64,000 nucleotides of DNA from Siphonodentalium dalli (lineage: Eukaryota > Mollusca > Scaphopoda > Gadilida > Siphonodentaliidae), in contig CP136062.1 of NCBI GenBank assembly GCA_032622095.1, positions 5,210,001 through 5,274,000 of the forward strand, given 5' to 3'. Shown one piece after another: positions 1 to 12,131 of the stretch. How positions within the stretch are numbered: the stretch's first letter is position 1; each line of letters starts with the position of its first letter. The notes beneath the pieces are model-generated. The model made no database searches, was not told where the DNA came from, and was given only the letters and a program-made list of their open reading frames with translations. The position numbers and the translations under genes are program-made.

Positions 1-66
1 CTGCAACCTCAGCCGATCTAGAAACTGAAAGAATTTCTAAAATCCATCGAAAACTGAAAGAATTTC

Positions 67-300
67 GGGCCCTCAAACTTTGCAATTTTGGGCCCATGGA
101 TGTGCTTGATAACACATCTTTTCCGAAGATATCGAACCTAGGATGTAATCTGCTACTATAATCCGTACGGACTGAAGAGGGCACGCGGTGGGTGTAATTT
201 TTCCAGTGTCGGTTCAGTATTGTGGGTCAGGGGAGGGGTAGTCCGTGGTACCATTTTTGTATTCTTCTCCGAATCAGATGAAACTTGGAATGTAACATCT
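67..300. repeat. Internal duplicated module, copy 1
   Basis: This module starts with gggccctcaaa and ends with gaatcagatgaaa followed by cttgga and aacatct. Its partner lies at 1507-1735 of the same unit. By eye about four bases in five match, with a small gap after gggcc. It includes the G-rich stretch gggtcaggggagggg and a conserved 'agtccgtggtacca'. The same pair is present in every full unit. The divergence between the two copies is far greater than the divergence between units, so this duplication predates the amplification of the array. Confidence 0.85.
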
Positions 301-715
301 ACCATATACGTTGATCACGAAGCTGAAAACAGATCGTAAATCCGTCTAAAAATGGCGGAGATTTTGGCAATCCAATTTTGAATTTGGGCCCATTTGCTTT
401 CCAATAACCAAAGTGTTATTCGGGTCCGAATCAGATGAAATTTATGTTGTGCAATCTAGGTCAGCGGCAGATCGCAAAACTGAAAACAATTTTTAAATCC
501 GTTGGAAACTAACGGAGTTACGGGCCCTCAAACTTCGCATTTTGTGCCAGGGTTGATGTTTTCCCAATCCCGTCACCCAATTTCGAGGTAGGGGGTGGGG
601 TCACGTCCAAACACTTGAGATCAACATACACATGTTAGGACAACATATACTCACCATACTTATATTTTCCGTCCCGAAACTGCGATTCTTTCCACTCATG
701 ATTTTCCCTATTATT

Positions 716-744
716 ATACTTCCATGGTGTAACCAAGGAAGTAT
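716..744. repeat. Hairpin in the satellite unit
   Basis: The arms atacttccatggt (716-728) and accaaggaagtat (732-744) pair at 12 of 13 positions around a 3-base loop. The hairpin is followed at once by 'attgtttttc'. Its layout resembles the hairpin head of the dispersed element at 56991-57022, in which a short-loop palindrome is followed by degenerate repeated text. It recurs at the same offset in every unit. It may mark the original end of the mobile element from which the satellite arose, but that is inference. Confidence 0.75.
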
Positions 745-920
745 ATTGTTTTTCTACTGCGGCCGTTTTCTGTTTAATTGGAAATACTCAGAAACTAATA
801 GGAGGAGGACCGCGAAATCTCTAGCGAATGTAGGCATCTAAGGTCTACTAAAAATAATGCTATCCGGATGTTGGTCCAATATATTTTGACAGAGTTATGG
901 CCCTTTTTCGATTATTTTTC

Positions 921-937
921 ATTATTATTATTATTAT
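921..937. repeat. Short ATT microsatellite
   Basis: A run of ATT triplets lies inside the unit and is copied with it. I saw no length change between the units that I compared, which is notable because such runs normally slip. This agrees with very recent copying of the units. Confidence 0.8.
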
Positions 938-1049
938 ACTGGACACTTTTGCAACCCTTATTACTCGAAAAGTACCAGGAGTAGCACACTAAAACTTGGT
1001 ACGTATCTTGGGATCAAAGAGTTGTATGCCATCGTCGCATAACGAATAT

Positions 1050-1225
1050 TGTCCGCGTTTTCCCCGAGGAGTTATCTCCCTTTATCTAAAAATATGTCAT
1101 TTTATTATCTCGGAAATTATAAGGAGCAGAGCATCGAAAATTGGACTGTATGCACACCTCGATATGCCCTACTGCCCACGGGCATCAGAACTTGTGTCCG
1201 CGCTTTCCCTGAGGAGTTACCGCCC
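1050..1225. repeat. 31-bp direct sub-duplication within the unit
   Basis: The stretch tgtccgcgttttccccgagg and its continuation (1050-1080) returns at 1195-1225 as tgtccgcgctttccctgagg and its continuation. 27 of 31 bases match at a spacing of 145 bp. It is another trace of degenerate smaller repeats from which the unit was built. The 145-bp spacing is close to the period of the degenerate repeats in the element at 56991-58270. That may be coincidence. Confidence 0.7.
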
Positions 1226-1506
1226 ATAGTTGGCAAACCTCTATTTGATTGTACTCTGTTGTCCTCTTGTATCATTCCAGATAACTGCATGTGGTTTTCA
1301 TAGTCGTGTTGACCGTTGTCAGTTTAGTCAGAGAAGAAAAATTTGACAGGGTTGGACATATATTTTGACACTGGGGTGGGGGGCAAAATTTTTGCAAAAT
1401 AAAATTTTGTTTGACATTCATCTATTTAAGTTTATGTATTTCTCGAACGATAACAAACCCATACCGGAAAGGATTTTTGAAATCCGAGAAGAAATGCAAG
1501 AGTTAC

Positions 1507-1735
1507 GGGCCCTCAAAGTTTGCAATTTGGGCCGATGTGCTTGTGACCACATCTCCTCCGAAGGTATCGAACATAGGATATCATCTGATACGGCAACGTG
1601 TGCGGACGGAAGAGAGCACGCGATGGGCCAAATTTTGCCAGTGTCTGTTCATTATTGTGGGTCTGGGGAGGGGTGGTCCGTGGTACCAATTTTTAATTCT
1701 TTTTCGAATCAGATGAAACTTGGAATATAACATCT
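1507..1735. repeat. Internal duplicated module, copy 2 (crosses the unit boundary)
   Basis: This is the diverged partner of the module at 67-300. It has the same order of landmarks: gggccctcaaa, tgtgctt, cacatc, tccgaag, a G-rich run gggtctggggagggg, tccgtggtacca and gaatcagatgaaa. It ends two bases into the next unit under the phase chosen here, which shows that the phase is arbitrary. The right end of the whole array falls inside this module, at offset 1607. Confidence 0.85.
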
Positions 1736-4700
1736 GCAACCTCAGCCGATCTAGAAACTGAAAGAATTTCTAAAATCCATCGAAAACTGAAAGAATTTCG
1801 GGCCCTCAAACTTTGCAATTTTGGGCCCATGGATGTGCTTGATAACACATCTTTTCCGAAGATATCGAACCTAGGATGTAATCTGCTACTATAATCCGTA
1901 CGGACTGAAGAGGGCACGCGGTGGGTGTAATTTTTCCAGTGTCGGTTCAGTATTGTGGGTCAGGGGAGGGGTAGTCCGTGGTACCATTTTTGTATTCTTC
2001 TCCGAATCAGATGAAACTTGGAATGTAACATCTACCATATACGTTGATCACGAAGCTGAAAACAGATCGTAAATCCGTCTAAAAATGGCGGAGATTTTGG
2101 CAATCCAATTTTGAATTTGGGCCCATTTGCTTTCCAATAACCAAAGTGTTATTCGGGTCCGAATCAGATGAAATTTATGTTGTGCAATCTAGGTCAGCGG
2201 CAGATCGCAAAACTGAAAACAATTTTTAAATCCGTTGGAAACTAACGGAGTTACGGGCCCTCAAACTTCGCATTTTGTGCCAGGGTTGATGTTTTCCCAA
2301 TCCCGTCACCCAATTTCGAGGTAGGGGGTGGGGTCACGTCCAAACACTTGAGATCAACATACACATGTTAGGACAACATATACTCACCATACTTATATTT
2401 TCCGTCCCGAAACTGCGATTCTTTCCACTCATGATTTTCCCTATTATTATACTTCCATGGTGTAACCAAGGAAGTATATTGTTTTTCTACTGCGGCCGTT
2501 TTCTGTTTAATTGGAAATACTCAGAAACTAATAGGAGGAGGACCGCGAAATCTCTAGCGAATGTAGGCATCTAAGGTCTACTAAAAATAATGCTATCCGG
2601 ATGTTGGTCCAATATATTTTGACAGAGTTATGGCCCTTTTTCGATTATTTTTCATTATTATTATTATTATACTGGACACTTTTGCAACCCTTATTACTCG
2701 AAAAGTACCAGGAGTAGCACACTAAAACTTGGTACGTATCTTGGGATCAAAGAGTTGTATGCCATCGTCGCATAACGAATATTGTCCGCGTTTTCCCCGA
2801 GGAGTTATCTCCCTTTATCTAAAAATATGTCATTTTATTATCTCGGAAATTATAAGGAGCAGAGCATCGAAAATTGGACTGTATGCACACCTCGATATGC
2901 CCTACTGCCCACGGGCATCAGAACTTGTGTCCGCGCTTTCCCTGAGGAGTTACCGCCCATAGTTGGCAAACCTCTATTTGATTGTACTCTGTTGTCCTCT
3001 TGTATCATTCCAGATAACTGCATGTGGTTTTCATAGTCGTGTTGACCGTTGTCAGTTTAGTCAGAGAAGAAAAATTTGACAGGGTTGGACATATATTTTG
3101 ACACTGGGGTGGGGGGCAAAATTTTTGCAAAATAAAATTTTGTTTGACATTCATCTATTTAAGTTTATGTATTTCTCGAACGATAACAAACCCATACCGG
3201 AAAGGATTTTTGAAATCCGAGAAGAAATGCAAGAGTTACGGGCCCTCAAAGTTTGCAATTTGGGCCGATGTGCTTGTGACCACATCTCCTCCGAAGGTAT
3301 CGAACATAGGATATCATCTGATACGGCAACGTGTGCGGACGGAAGAGAGCACGCGATGGGCCAAATTTTGCCAGTGTCTGTTCATTATTGTGGGTCTGGG
3401 GAGGGGTGGTCCGTGGTACCAATTTTTAATTCTTTTTCGAATCAGATGAAACTTGGAATATAACATCTGCAACCTCAGCCGATCTAGAAACTGAAAGAAT
3501 TTCTAAAATCCATCGAAAACTGAAAGAATTTCGGGCCCTCAAACTTTGCAATTTTGGGCCCATGGATGTGCTTGATAACACATCTTTTCCGAAGATATCG
3601 AACCTAGGATGTAATCTGCTACTATAATCCGTACGGACTGAAGAGGGCACGCGGTGGGTGTAATTTTTCCAGTGTCGGTTCAGTATTGTGGGTCAGGGGA
3701 GGGGTAGTCCGTGGTACCATTTTTGTATTCTTCTCCGAATCAGATGAAACTTGGAATGTAACATCTACCATATACGTTGATCACGAAGCTGAAAACAGAT
3801 CGTAAATCCGTCTAAAAATGGCGGAGATTTTGGCAATCCAATTTTGAATTTGGGCCCATTTGCTTTCCAATAACCAAAGTGTTATTCGGGTCCGAATCAG
3901 ATGAAATTTATGTTGTGCAATCTAGGTCAGCGGCAGATCGCAAAACTGAAAACAATTTTTAAATCCGTTGGAAACTAACGGAGTTACGGGCCCTCAAACT
4001 TCGCATTTTGTGCCAGGGTTGATGTTTTCCCAATCCCGTCACCCAATTTCGAGGTAGGGGGTGGGGTCACGTCCAAACACTTGAGATCAACATACACATG
4101 TTAGGACAACATATACTCACCATACTTATATTTTCCGTCCCGAAACTGCGATTCTTTCCACTCATGATTTTCCCTATTATTATACTTCCATGGTGTAACC
4201 AAGGAAGTATATTGTTTTTCTACTGCGGCCGTTTTCTGTTTAATTGGAAATACTCAGAAACTAATAGGAGGAGGACCGCGAAATCTCTAGCGAATGTAGG
4301 CATCTAAGGTCTACTAAAAATAATGCTATCCGGATGTTGGTCCAATATATTTTGACAGAGTTATGGCCCTTTTTCGATTATTTTTCATTATTATTATTAT
4401 TATACTGGACACTTTTGCAACCCTTATTACTCGAAAAGTACCAGGAGTAGCACACTAAAACTTGGTACGTATCTTGGGATCAAAGAGTTGTATGCCATCG
4501 TCGCATAACGAATATTGTCCGCGTTTTCCCCGAGGAGTTATCTCCCTTTATCTAAAAATATGTCATTTTATTATCTCGGAAATTATAAGGAGCAGAGCAT
4601 CGAAAATTGGACTGTATGCACACCTCGATATGCCCTACTGCCCACGGGCATCAGAACTTGTGTCCGCGCTTTCCCTGAGGAGTTACCGCCCATAGTTGGC

Positions 4701-7700
4701 AAACCTCTATTTGATTGTACTCTGTTGTCCTCTTGTATCATTCCAGATAACTGCATGTGGTTTTCATAGTCGTGTTGACCGTTGTCAGTTTAGTCAGAGA
4801 AGAAAAATTTGACAGGGTTGGACATATATTTTGACACTGGGGTGGGGGGCAAAATTTTTGCAAAATAAAATTTTGTTTGACATTCATCTATTTAAGTTTA
4901 TGTATTTCTCGAACGATAACAAACCCATACCGGAAAGGATTTTTGAAATCCGAGAAGAAATGCAAGAGTTACGGGCCCTCAAAGTTTGCAATTTGGGCCG
5001 ATGTGCTTGTGACCACATCTCCTCCGAAGGTATCGAACATAGGATATCATCTGATACGGCAACGTGTGCGGACGGAAGAGAGCACGCGATGGGCCAAATT
5101 TTGCCAGTGTCTGTTCATTATTGTGGGTCTGGGGAGGGGTGGTCCGTGGTACCAATTTTTAATTCTTTTTCGAATCAGATGAAACTTGGAATATAACATC
5201 TGCAACCTCAGCCGATCTAGAAACTGAAAGAATTTCTAAAATCCATCGAAAACTGAAAGAATTTCGGGCCCTCAAACTTTGCAATTTTGGGCCCATGGAT
5301 GTGCTTGATAACACATCTTTTCCGAAGATATCGAACCTAGGATGTAATCTGCTACTATAATCCGTACGGACTGAAGAGGGCACGCGGTGGGTGTAATTTT
5401 TCCAGTGTCGGTTCAGTATTGTGGGTCAGGGGAGGGGTAGTCCGTGGTACCATTTTTGTATTCTTCTCCGAATCAGATGAAACTTGGAATGTAACATCTA
5501 CCATATACGTTGATCACGAAGCTGAAAACAGATCGTAAATCCGTCTAAAAATGGCGGAGATTTTGGCAATCCAATTTTGAATTTGGGCCCATTTGCTTTC
5601 CAATAACCAAAGTGTTATTCGGGTCCGAATCAGATGAAATTTATGTTGTGCAATCTAGGTCAGCGGCAGATCGCAAAACTGAAAACAATTTTTAAATCCG
5701 TTGGAAACTAACGGAGTTACGGGCCCTCAAACTTCGCATTTTGTGCCAGGGTTGATGTTTTCCCAATCCCGTCACCCAATTTCGAGGTAGGGGGTGGGGT
5801 CACGTCCAAACACTTGAGATCAACATACACATGTTAGGACAACATATACTCACCATACTTATATTTTCCGTCCCGAAACTGCGATTCTTTCCACTCATGA
5901 TTTTCCCTATTATTATACTTCCATGGTGTAACCAAGGAAGTATATTGTTTTTCTACTGCGGCCGTTTTCTGTTTAATTGGAAATACTCAGAAACTAATAG
6001 GAGGAGGACCGCGAAATCTCTAGCGAATGTAGGCATCTAAGGTCTACTAAAAATAATGCTATCCGGATGTTGGTCCAATATATTTTGACAGAGTTATGGC
6101 CCTTTTTCGATTATTTTTCATTATTATTATTATTATACTGGACACTTTTGCAACCCTTATTACTCGAAAAGTACCAGGAGTAGCACACTAAAACTTGGTA
6201 CGTATCTTGGGATCAAAGAGTTGTATGCCATCGTCGCATAACGAATATTGTCCGCGTTTTCCCCGAGGAGTTATCTCCCTTTATCTAAAAATATGTCATT
6301 TTATTATCTCGGAAATTATAAGGAGCAGAGCATCGAAAATTGGACTGTATGCACACCTCGATATGCCCTACTGCCCACGGGCATCAGAACTTGTGTCCGC
6401 GCTTTCCCTGAGGAGTTACCGCCCATAGTTGGCAAACCTCTATTTGATTGTACTCTGTTGTCCTCTTGTATCATTCCAGATAACTGCATGTGGTTTTCAT
6501 AGTCGTGTTGACCGTTGTCAGTTTAGTCAGAGAAGAAAAATTTGACAGGGTTGGACATATATTTTGACACTGGGGTGGGGGGCAAAATTTTTGCAAAATA
6601 AAATTTTGTTTGACATTCATCTATTTAAGTTTATGTATTTCTCGAACGATAACAAACCCATACCGGAAAGGATTTTTGAAATCCGAGAAGAAATGCAAGA
6701 GTTACGGGCCCTCAAAGTTTGCAATTTGGGCCGATGTGCTTGTGACCACATCTCCTCCGAAGGTATCGAACATAGGATATCATCTGATACGGCAACGTGT
6801 GCGGACGGAAGAGAGCACGCGATGGGCCAAATTTTGCCAGTGTCTGTTCATTATTGTGGGTCTGGGGAGGGGTGGTCCGTGGTACCAATTTTTAATTCTT
6901 TTTCGAATCAGATGAAACTTGGAATATAACATCTGCAACCTCAGCCGATCTAGAAACTGAAAGAATTTCTAAAATCCATCGAAAACTGAAAGAATTTCGG
7001 GCCCTCAAACTTTGCAATTTTGGGCCCATGGATGTGCTTGATAACACATCTTTTCCGAAGATATCGAACCTAGGATGTAATCTGCTACTATAATCCGTAC
7101 GGACTGAAGAGGGCACGCGGTGGGTGTAATTTTTCCAGTGTCGGTTCAGTATTGTGGGTCAGGGGAGGGGTAGTCCGTGGTACCATTTTTGTATTCTTCT
7201 CCGAATCAGATGAAACTTGGAATGTAACATCTACCATATACGTTGATCACGAAGCTGAAAACAGATCGTAAATCCGTCTAAAAATGGCGGAGATTTTGGC
7301 AATCCAATTTTGAATTTGGGCCCATTTGCTTTCCAATAACCAAAGTGTTATTCGGGTCCGAATCAGATGAAATTTATGTTGTGCAATCTAGGTCAGCGGC
7401 AGATCGCAAAACTGAAAACAATTTTTAAATCCGTTGGAAACTAACGGAGTTACGGGCCCTCAAACTTCGCATTTTGTGCCAGGGTTGATGTTTTCCCAAT
7501 CCCGTCACCCAATTTCGAGGTAGGGGGTGGGGTCACGTCCAAACACTTGAGATCAACATACACATGTTAGGACAACATATACTCACCATACTTATATTTT
7601 CCGTCCCGAAACTGCGATTCTTTCCACTCATGATTTTCCCTATTATTATACTTCCATGGTGTAACCAAGGAAGTATATTGTTTTTCTACTGCGGCCGTTT

Positions 7701-10700
7701 TCTGTTTAATTGGAAATACTCAGAAACTAATAGGAGGAGGACCGCGAAATCTCTAGCGAATGTAGGCATCTAAGGTCTACTAAAAATAATGCTATCCGGA
7801 TGTTGGTCCAATATATTTTGACAGAGTTATGGCCCTTTTTCGATTATTTTTCATTATTATTATTATTATACTGGACACTTTTGCAACCCTTATTACTCGA
7901 AAAGTACCAGGAGTAGCACACTAAAACTTGGTACGTATCTTGGGATCAAAGAGTTGTATGCCATCGTCGCATAACGAATATTGTCCGCGTTTTCCCCGAG
8001 GAGTTATCTCCCTTTATCTAAAAATATGTCATTTTATTATCTCGGAAATTATAAGGAGCAGAGCATCGAAAATTGGACTGTATGCACACCTCGATATGCC
8101 CTACTGCCCACGGGCATCAGAACTTGTGTCCGCGCTTTCCCTGAGGAGTTACCGCCCATAGTTGGCAAACCTCTATTTGATTGTACTCTGTTGTCCTCTT
8201 GTATCATTCCAGATAACTGCATGTGGTTTTCATAGTCGTGTTGACCGTTGTCAGTTTAGTCAGAGAAGAAAAATTTGACAGGGTTGGACATATATTTTGA
8301 CACTGGGGTGGGGGGCAAAATTTTTGCAAAATAAAATTTTGTTTGACATTCATCTATTTAAGTTTATGTATTTCTCGAACGATAACAAACCCATACCGGA
8401 AAGGATTTTTGAAATCCGAGAAGAAATGCAAGAGTTACGGGCCCTCAAAGTTTGCAATTTGGGCCGATGTGCTTGTGACCACATCTCCTCCGAAGGTATC
8501 GAACATAGGATATCATCTGATACGGCAACGTGTGCGGACGGAAGAGAGCACGCGATGGGCCAAATTTTGCCAGTGTCTGTTCATTATTGTGGGTCTGGGG
8601 AGGGGTGGTCCGTGGTACCAATTTTTAATTCTTTTTCGAATCAGATGAAACTTGGAATATAACATCTGCAACCTCAGCCGATCTAGAAACTGAAAGAATT
8701 TCTAAAATCCATCGAAAACTGAAAGAATTTCGGGCCCTCAAACTTTGCAATTTTGGGCCCATGGATGTGCTTGATAACACATCTTTTCCGAAGATATCGA
8801 ACCTAGGATGTAATCTGCTACTATAATCCGTACGGACTGAAGAGGGCACGCGGTGGGTGTAATTTTTCCAGTGTCGGTTCAGTATTGTGGGTCAGGGGAG
8901 GGGTAGTCCGTGGTACCATTTTTGTATTCTTCTCCGAATCAGATGAAACTTGGAATGTAACATCTACCATATACGTTGATCACGAAGCTGAAAACAGATC
9001 GTAAATCCGTCTAAAAATGGCGGAGATTTTGGCAATCCAATTTTGAATTTGGGCCCATTTGCTTTCCAATAACCAAAGTGTTATTCGGGTCCGAATCAGA
9101 TGAAATTTATGTTGTGCAATCTAGGTCAGCGGCAGATCGCAAAACTGAAAACAATTTTTAAATCCGTTGGAAACTAACGGAGTTACGGGCCCTCAAACTT
9201 CGCATTTTGTGCCAGGGTTGATGTTTTCCCAATCCCGTCACCCAATTTCGAGGTAGGGGGTGGGGTCACGTCCAAACACTTGAGATCAACATACACATGT
9301 TAGGACAACATATACTCACCATACTTATATTTTCCGTCCCGAAACTGCGATTCTTTCCACTCATGATTTTCCCTATTATTATACTTCCATGGTGTAACCA
9401 AGGAAGTATATTGTTTTTCTACTGCGGCCGTTTTCTGTTTAATTGGAAATACTCAGAAACTAATAGGAGGAGGACCGCGAAATCTCTAGCGAATGTAGGC
9501 ATCTAAGGTCTACTAAAAATAATGCTATCCGGATGTTGGTCCAATATATTTTGACAGAGTTATGGCCCTTTTTCGATTATTTTTCATTATTATTATTATT
9601 ATACTGGACACTTTTGCAACCCTTATTACTCGAAAAGTACCAGGAGTAGCACACTAAAACTTGGTACGTATCTTGGGATCAAAGAGTTGTATGCCATCGT
9701 CGCATAACGAATATTGTCCGCGTTTTCCCCGAGGAGTTATCTCCCTTTATCTAAAAATATGTCATTTTATTATCTCGGAAATTATAAGGAGCAGAGCATC
9801 GAAAATTGGACTGTATGCACACCTCGATATGCCCTACTGCCCACGGGCATCAGAACTTGTGTCCGCGCTTTCCCTGAGGAGTTACCGCCCATAGTTGGCA
9901 AACCTCTATTTGATTGTACTCTGTTGTCCTCTTGTATCATTCCAGATAACTGCATGTGGTTTTCATAGTCGTGTTGACCGTTGTCAGTTTAGTCAGAGAA
10001 GAAAAATTTGACAGGGTTGGACATATATTTTGACACTGGGGTGGGGGGCAAAATTTTTGCAAAATAAAATTTTGTTTGACATTCATCTATTTAAGTTTAT
10101 GTATTTCTCGAACGATAACAAACCCATACCGGAAAGGATTTTTGAAATCCGAGAAGAAATGCAAGAGTTACGGGCCCTCAAAGTTTGCAATTTGGGCCGA
10201 TGTGCTTGTGACCACATCTCCTCCGAAGGTATCGAACATAGGATATCATCTGATACGGCAACGTGTGCGGACGGAAGAGAGCACGCGATGGGCCAAATTT
10301 TGCCAGTGTCTGTTCATTATTGTGGGTCTGGGGAGGGGTGGTCCGTGGTACCAATTTTTAATTCTTTTTCGAATCAGATGAAACTTGGAATATAACATCT
10401 GCAACCTCAGCCGATCTAGAAACTGAAAGAATTTCTAAAATCCATCGAAAACTGAAAGAATTTCGGGCCCTCAAACTTTGCAATTTTGGGCCCATGGATG
10501 TGCTTGATAACACATCTTTTCCGAAGATATCGAACCTAGGATGTAATCTGCTACTATAATCCGTACGGACTGAAGAGGGCACGCGGTGGGTGTAATTTTT
10601 CCAGTGTCGGTTCAGTATTGTGGGTCAGGGGAGGGGTAGTCCGTGGTACCATTTTTGTATTCTTCTCCGAATCAGATGAAACTTGGAATGTAACATCTAC

Positions 10701-12131
10701 CATATACGTTGATCACGAAGCTGAAAACAGATCGTAAATCCGTCTAAAAATGGCGGAGATTTTGGCAATCCAATTTTGAATTTGGGCCCATTTGCTTTCC
10801 AATAACCAAAGTGTTATTCGGGTCCGAATCAGATGAAATTTATGTTGTGCAATCTAGGTCAGCGGCAGATCGCAAAACTGAAAACAATTTTTAAATCCGT
10901 TGGAAACTAACGGAGTTACGGGCCCTCAAACTTCGCATTTTGTGCCAGGGTTGATGTTTTCCCAATCCCGTCACCCAATTTCGAGGTAGGGGGTGGGGTC
11001 ACGTCCAAACACTTGAGATCAACATACACATGTTAGGACAACATATACTCACCATACTTATATTTTCCGTCCCGAAACTGCGATTCTTTCCACTCATGAT
11101 TTTCCCTATTATTATACTTCCATGGTGTAACCAAGGAAGTATATTGTTTTTCTACTGCGGCCGTTTTCTGTTTAATTGGAAATACTCAGAAACTAATAGG
11201 AGGAGGACCGCGAAATCTCTAGCGAATGTAGGCATCTAAGGTCTACTAAAAATAATGCTATCCGGATGTTGGTCCAATATATTTTGACAGAGTTATGGCC
11301 CTTTTTCGATTATTTTTCATTATTATTATTATTATACTGGACACTTTTGCAACCCTTATTACTCGAAAAGTACCAGGAGTAGCACACTAAAACTTGGTAC
11401 GTATCTTGGGATCAAAGAGTTGTATGCCATCGTCGCATAACGAATATTGTCCGCGTTTTCCCCGAGGAGTTATCTCCCTTTATCTAAAAATATGTCATTT
11501 TATTATCTCGGAAATTATAAGGAGCAGAGCATCGAAAATTGGACTGTATGCACACCTCGATATGCCCTACTGCCCACGGGCATCAGAACTTGTGTCCGCG
11601 CTTTCCCTGAGGAGTTACCGCCCATAGTTGGCAAACCTCTATTTGATTGTACTCTGTTGTCCTCTTGTATCATTCCAGATAACTGCATGTGGTTTTCATA
11701 GTCGTGTTGACCGTTGTCAGTTTAGTCAGAGAAGAAAAATTTGACAGGGTTGGACATATATTTTGACACTGGGGTGGGGGGCAAAATTTTTGCAAAATAA
11801 AATTTTGTTTGACATTCATCTATTTAAGTTTATGTATTTCTCGAACGATAACAAACCCATACCGGAAAGGATTTTTGAAATCCGAGAAGAAATGCAAGAG
11901 TTACGGGCCCTCAAAGTTTGCAATTTGGGCCGATGTGCTTGTGACCACATCTCCTCCGAAGGTATCGAACATAGGATATCATCTGATACGGCAACGTGTG
12001 CGGACGGAAGAGAGCACGCGATGGGCCAAATTTTGCCAGTGTCTGTTCATTATTGTGGGTCTGGGGAGGGGTGGTCCGTGGTACCAATTTTTAATTCTTT
12101 TTCGAATCAGATGAAACTTGGAATATAACAT

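Larger units (their letters stand above)
1..1733. repeat. Prototype satellite unit (unit 1)
   Basis: This is the reference unit for all offsets given elsewhere. It is non-coding as far as can be judged. The longest open frame is 121 codons, several frames overlap on both strands, and none resembles a known protein. Features inside it, by offset, are: a duplicated module (67-300 and 1507-1735), two further truncated pieces of the same module (about 385-440 and 522-602), a hairpin (716-744), a short ATT run (921-937), a 31-bp sub-duplication (1050-1080 and 1195-1225), and G-rich tracts near 225, 588, 1372 and 1660. The phrase gaatcagatgaaa occurs at 271, 428 and 1706. The phrase 'gagttatggccc' and variants such as 'gagttaccgccc' also recur. 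This looks like a complex satellite assembled from degenerate smaller repeats rather than a simple monomer. Confidence 0.9.

Noticed and set aside
415-440. gggtccgaatcag in the unit resembles a tRNA B-box
   Set aside because: No A-box at the right spacing and no cloverleaf. The phrase is part of the repeated gaatcagatgaaa module.
795-815. aggaggagg looks like a bacterial ribosome binding site
   Set aside because: The surroundings are eukaryotic repeat DNA and no start codon with a credible gene follows.
632-1917. Open frames of 69-121 codons repeated in all satellite units, such as the 121-codon frame at 1365-1730
   Set aside because: They recur only because the DNA recurs. Several overlap in different frames and on both strands, none resembles a known protein, and one unit-level change (32267) truncates a frame without sign of constraint.
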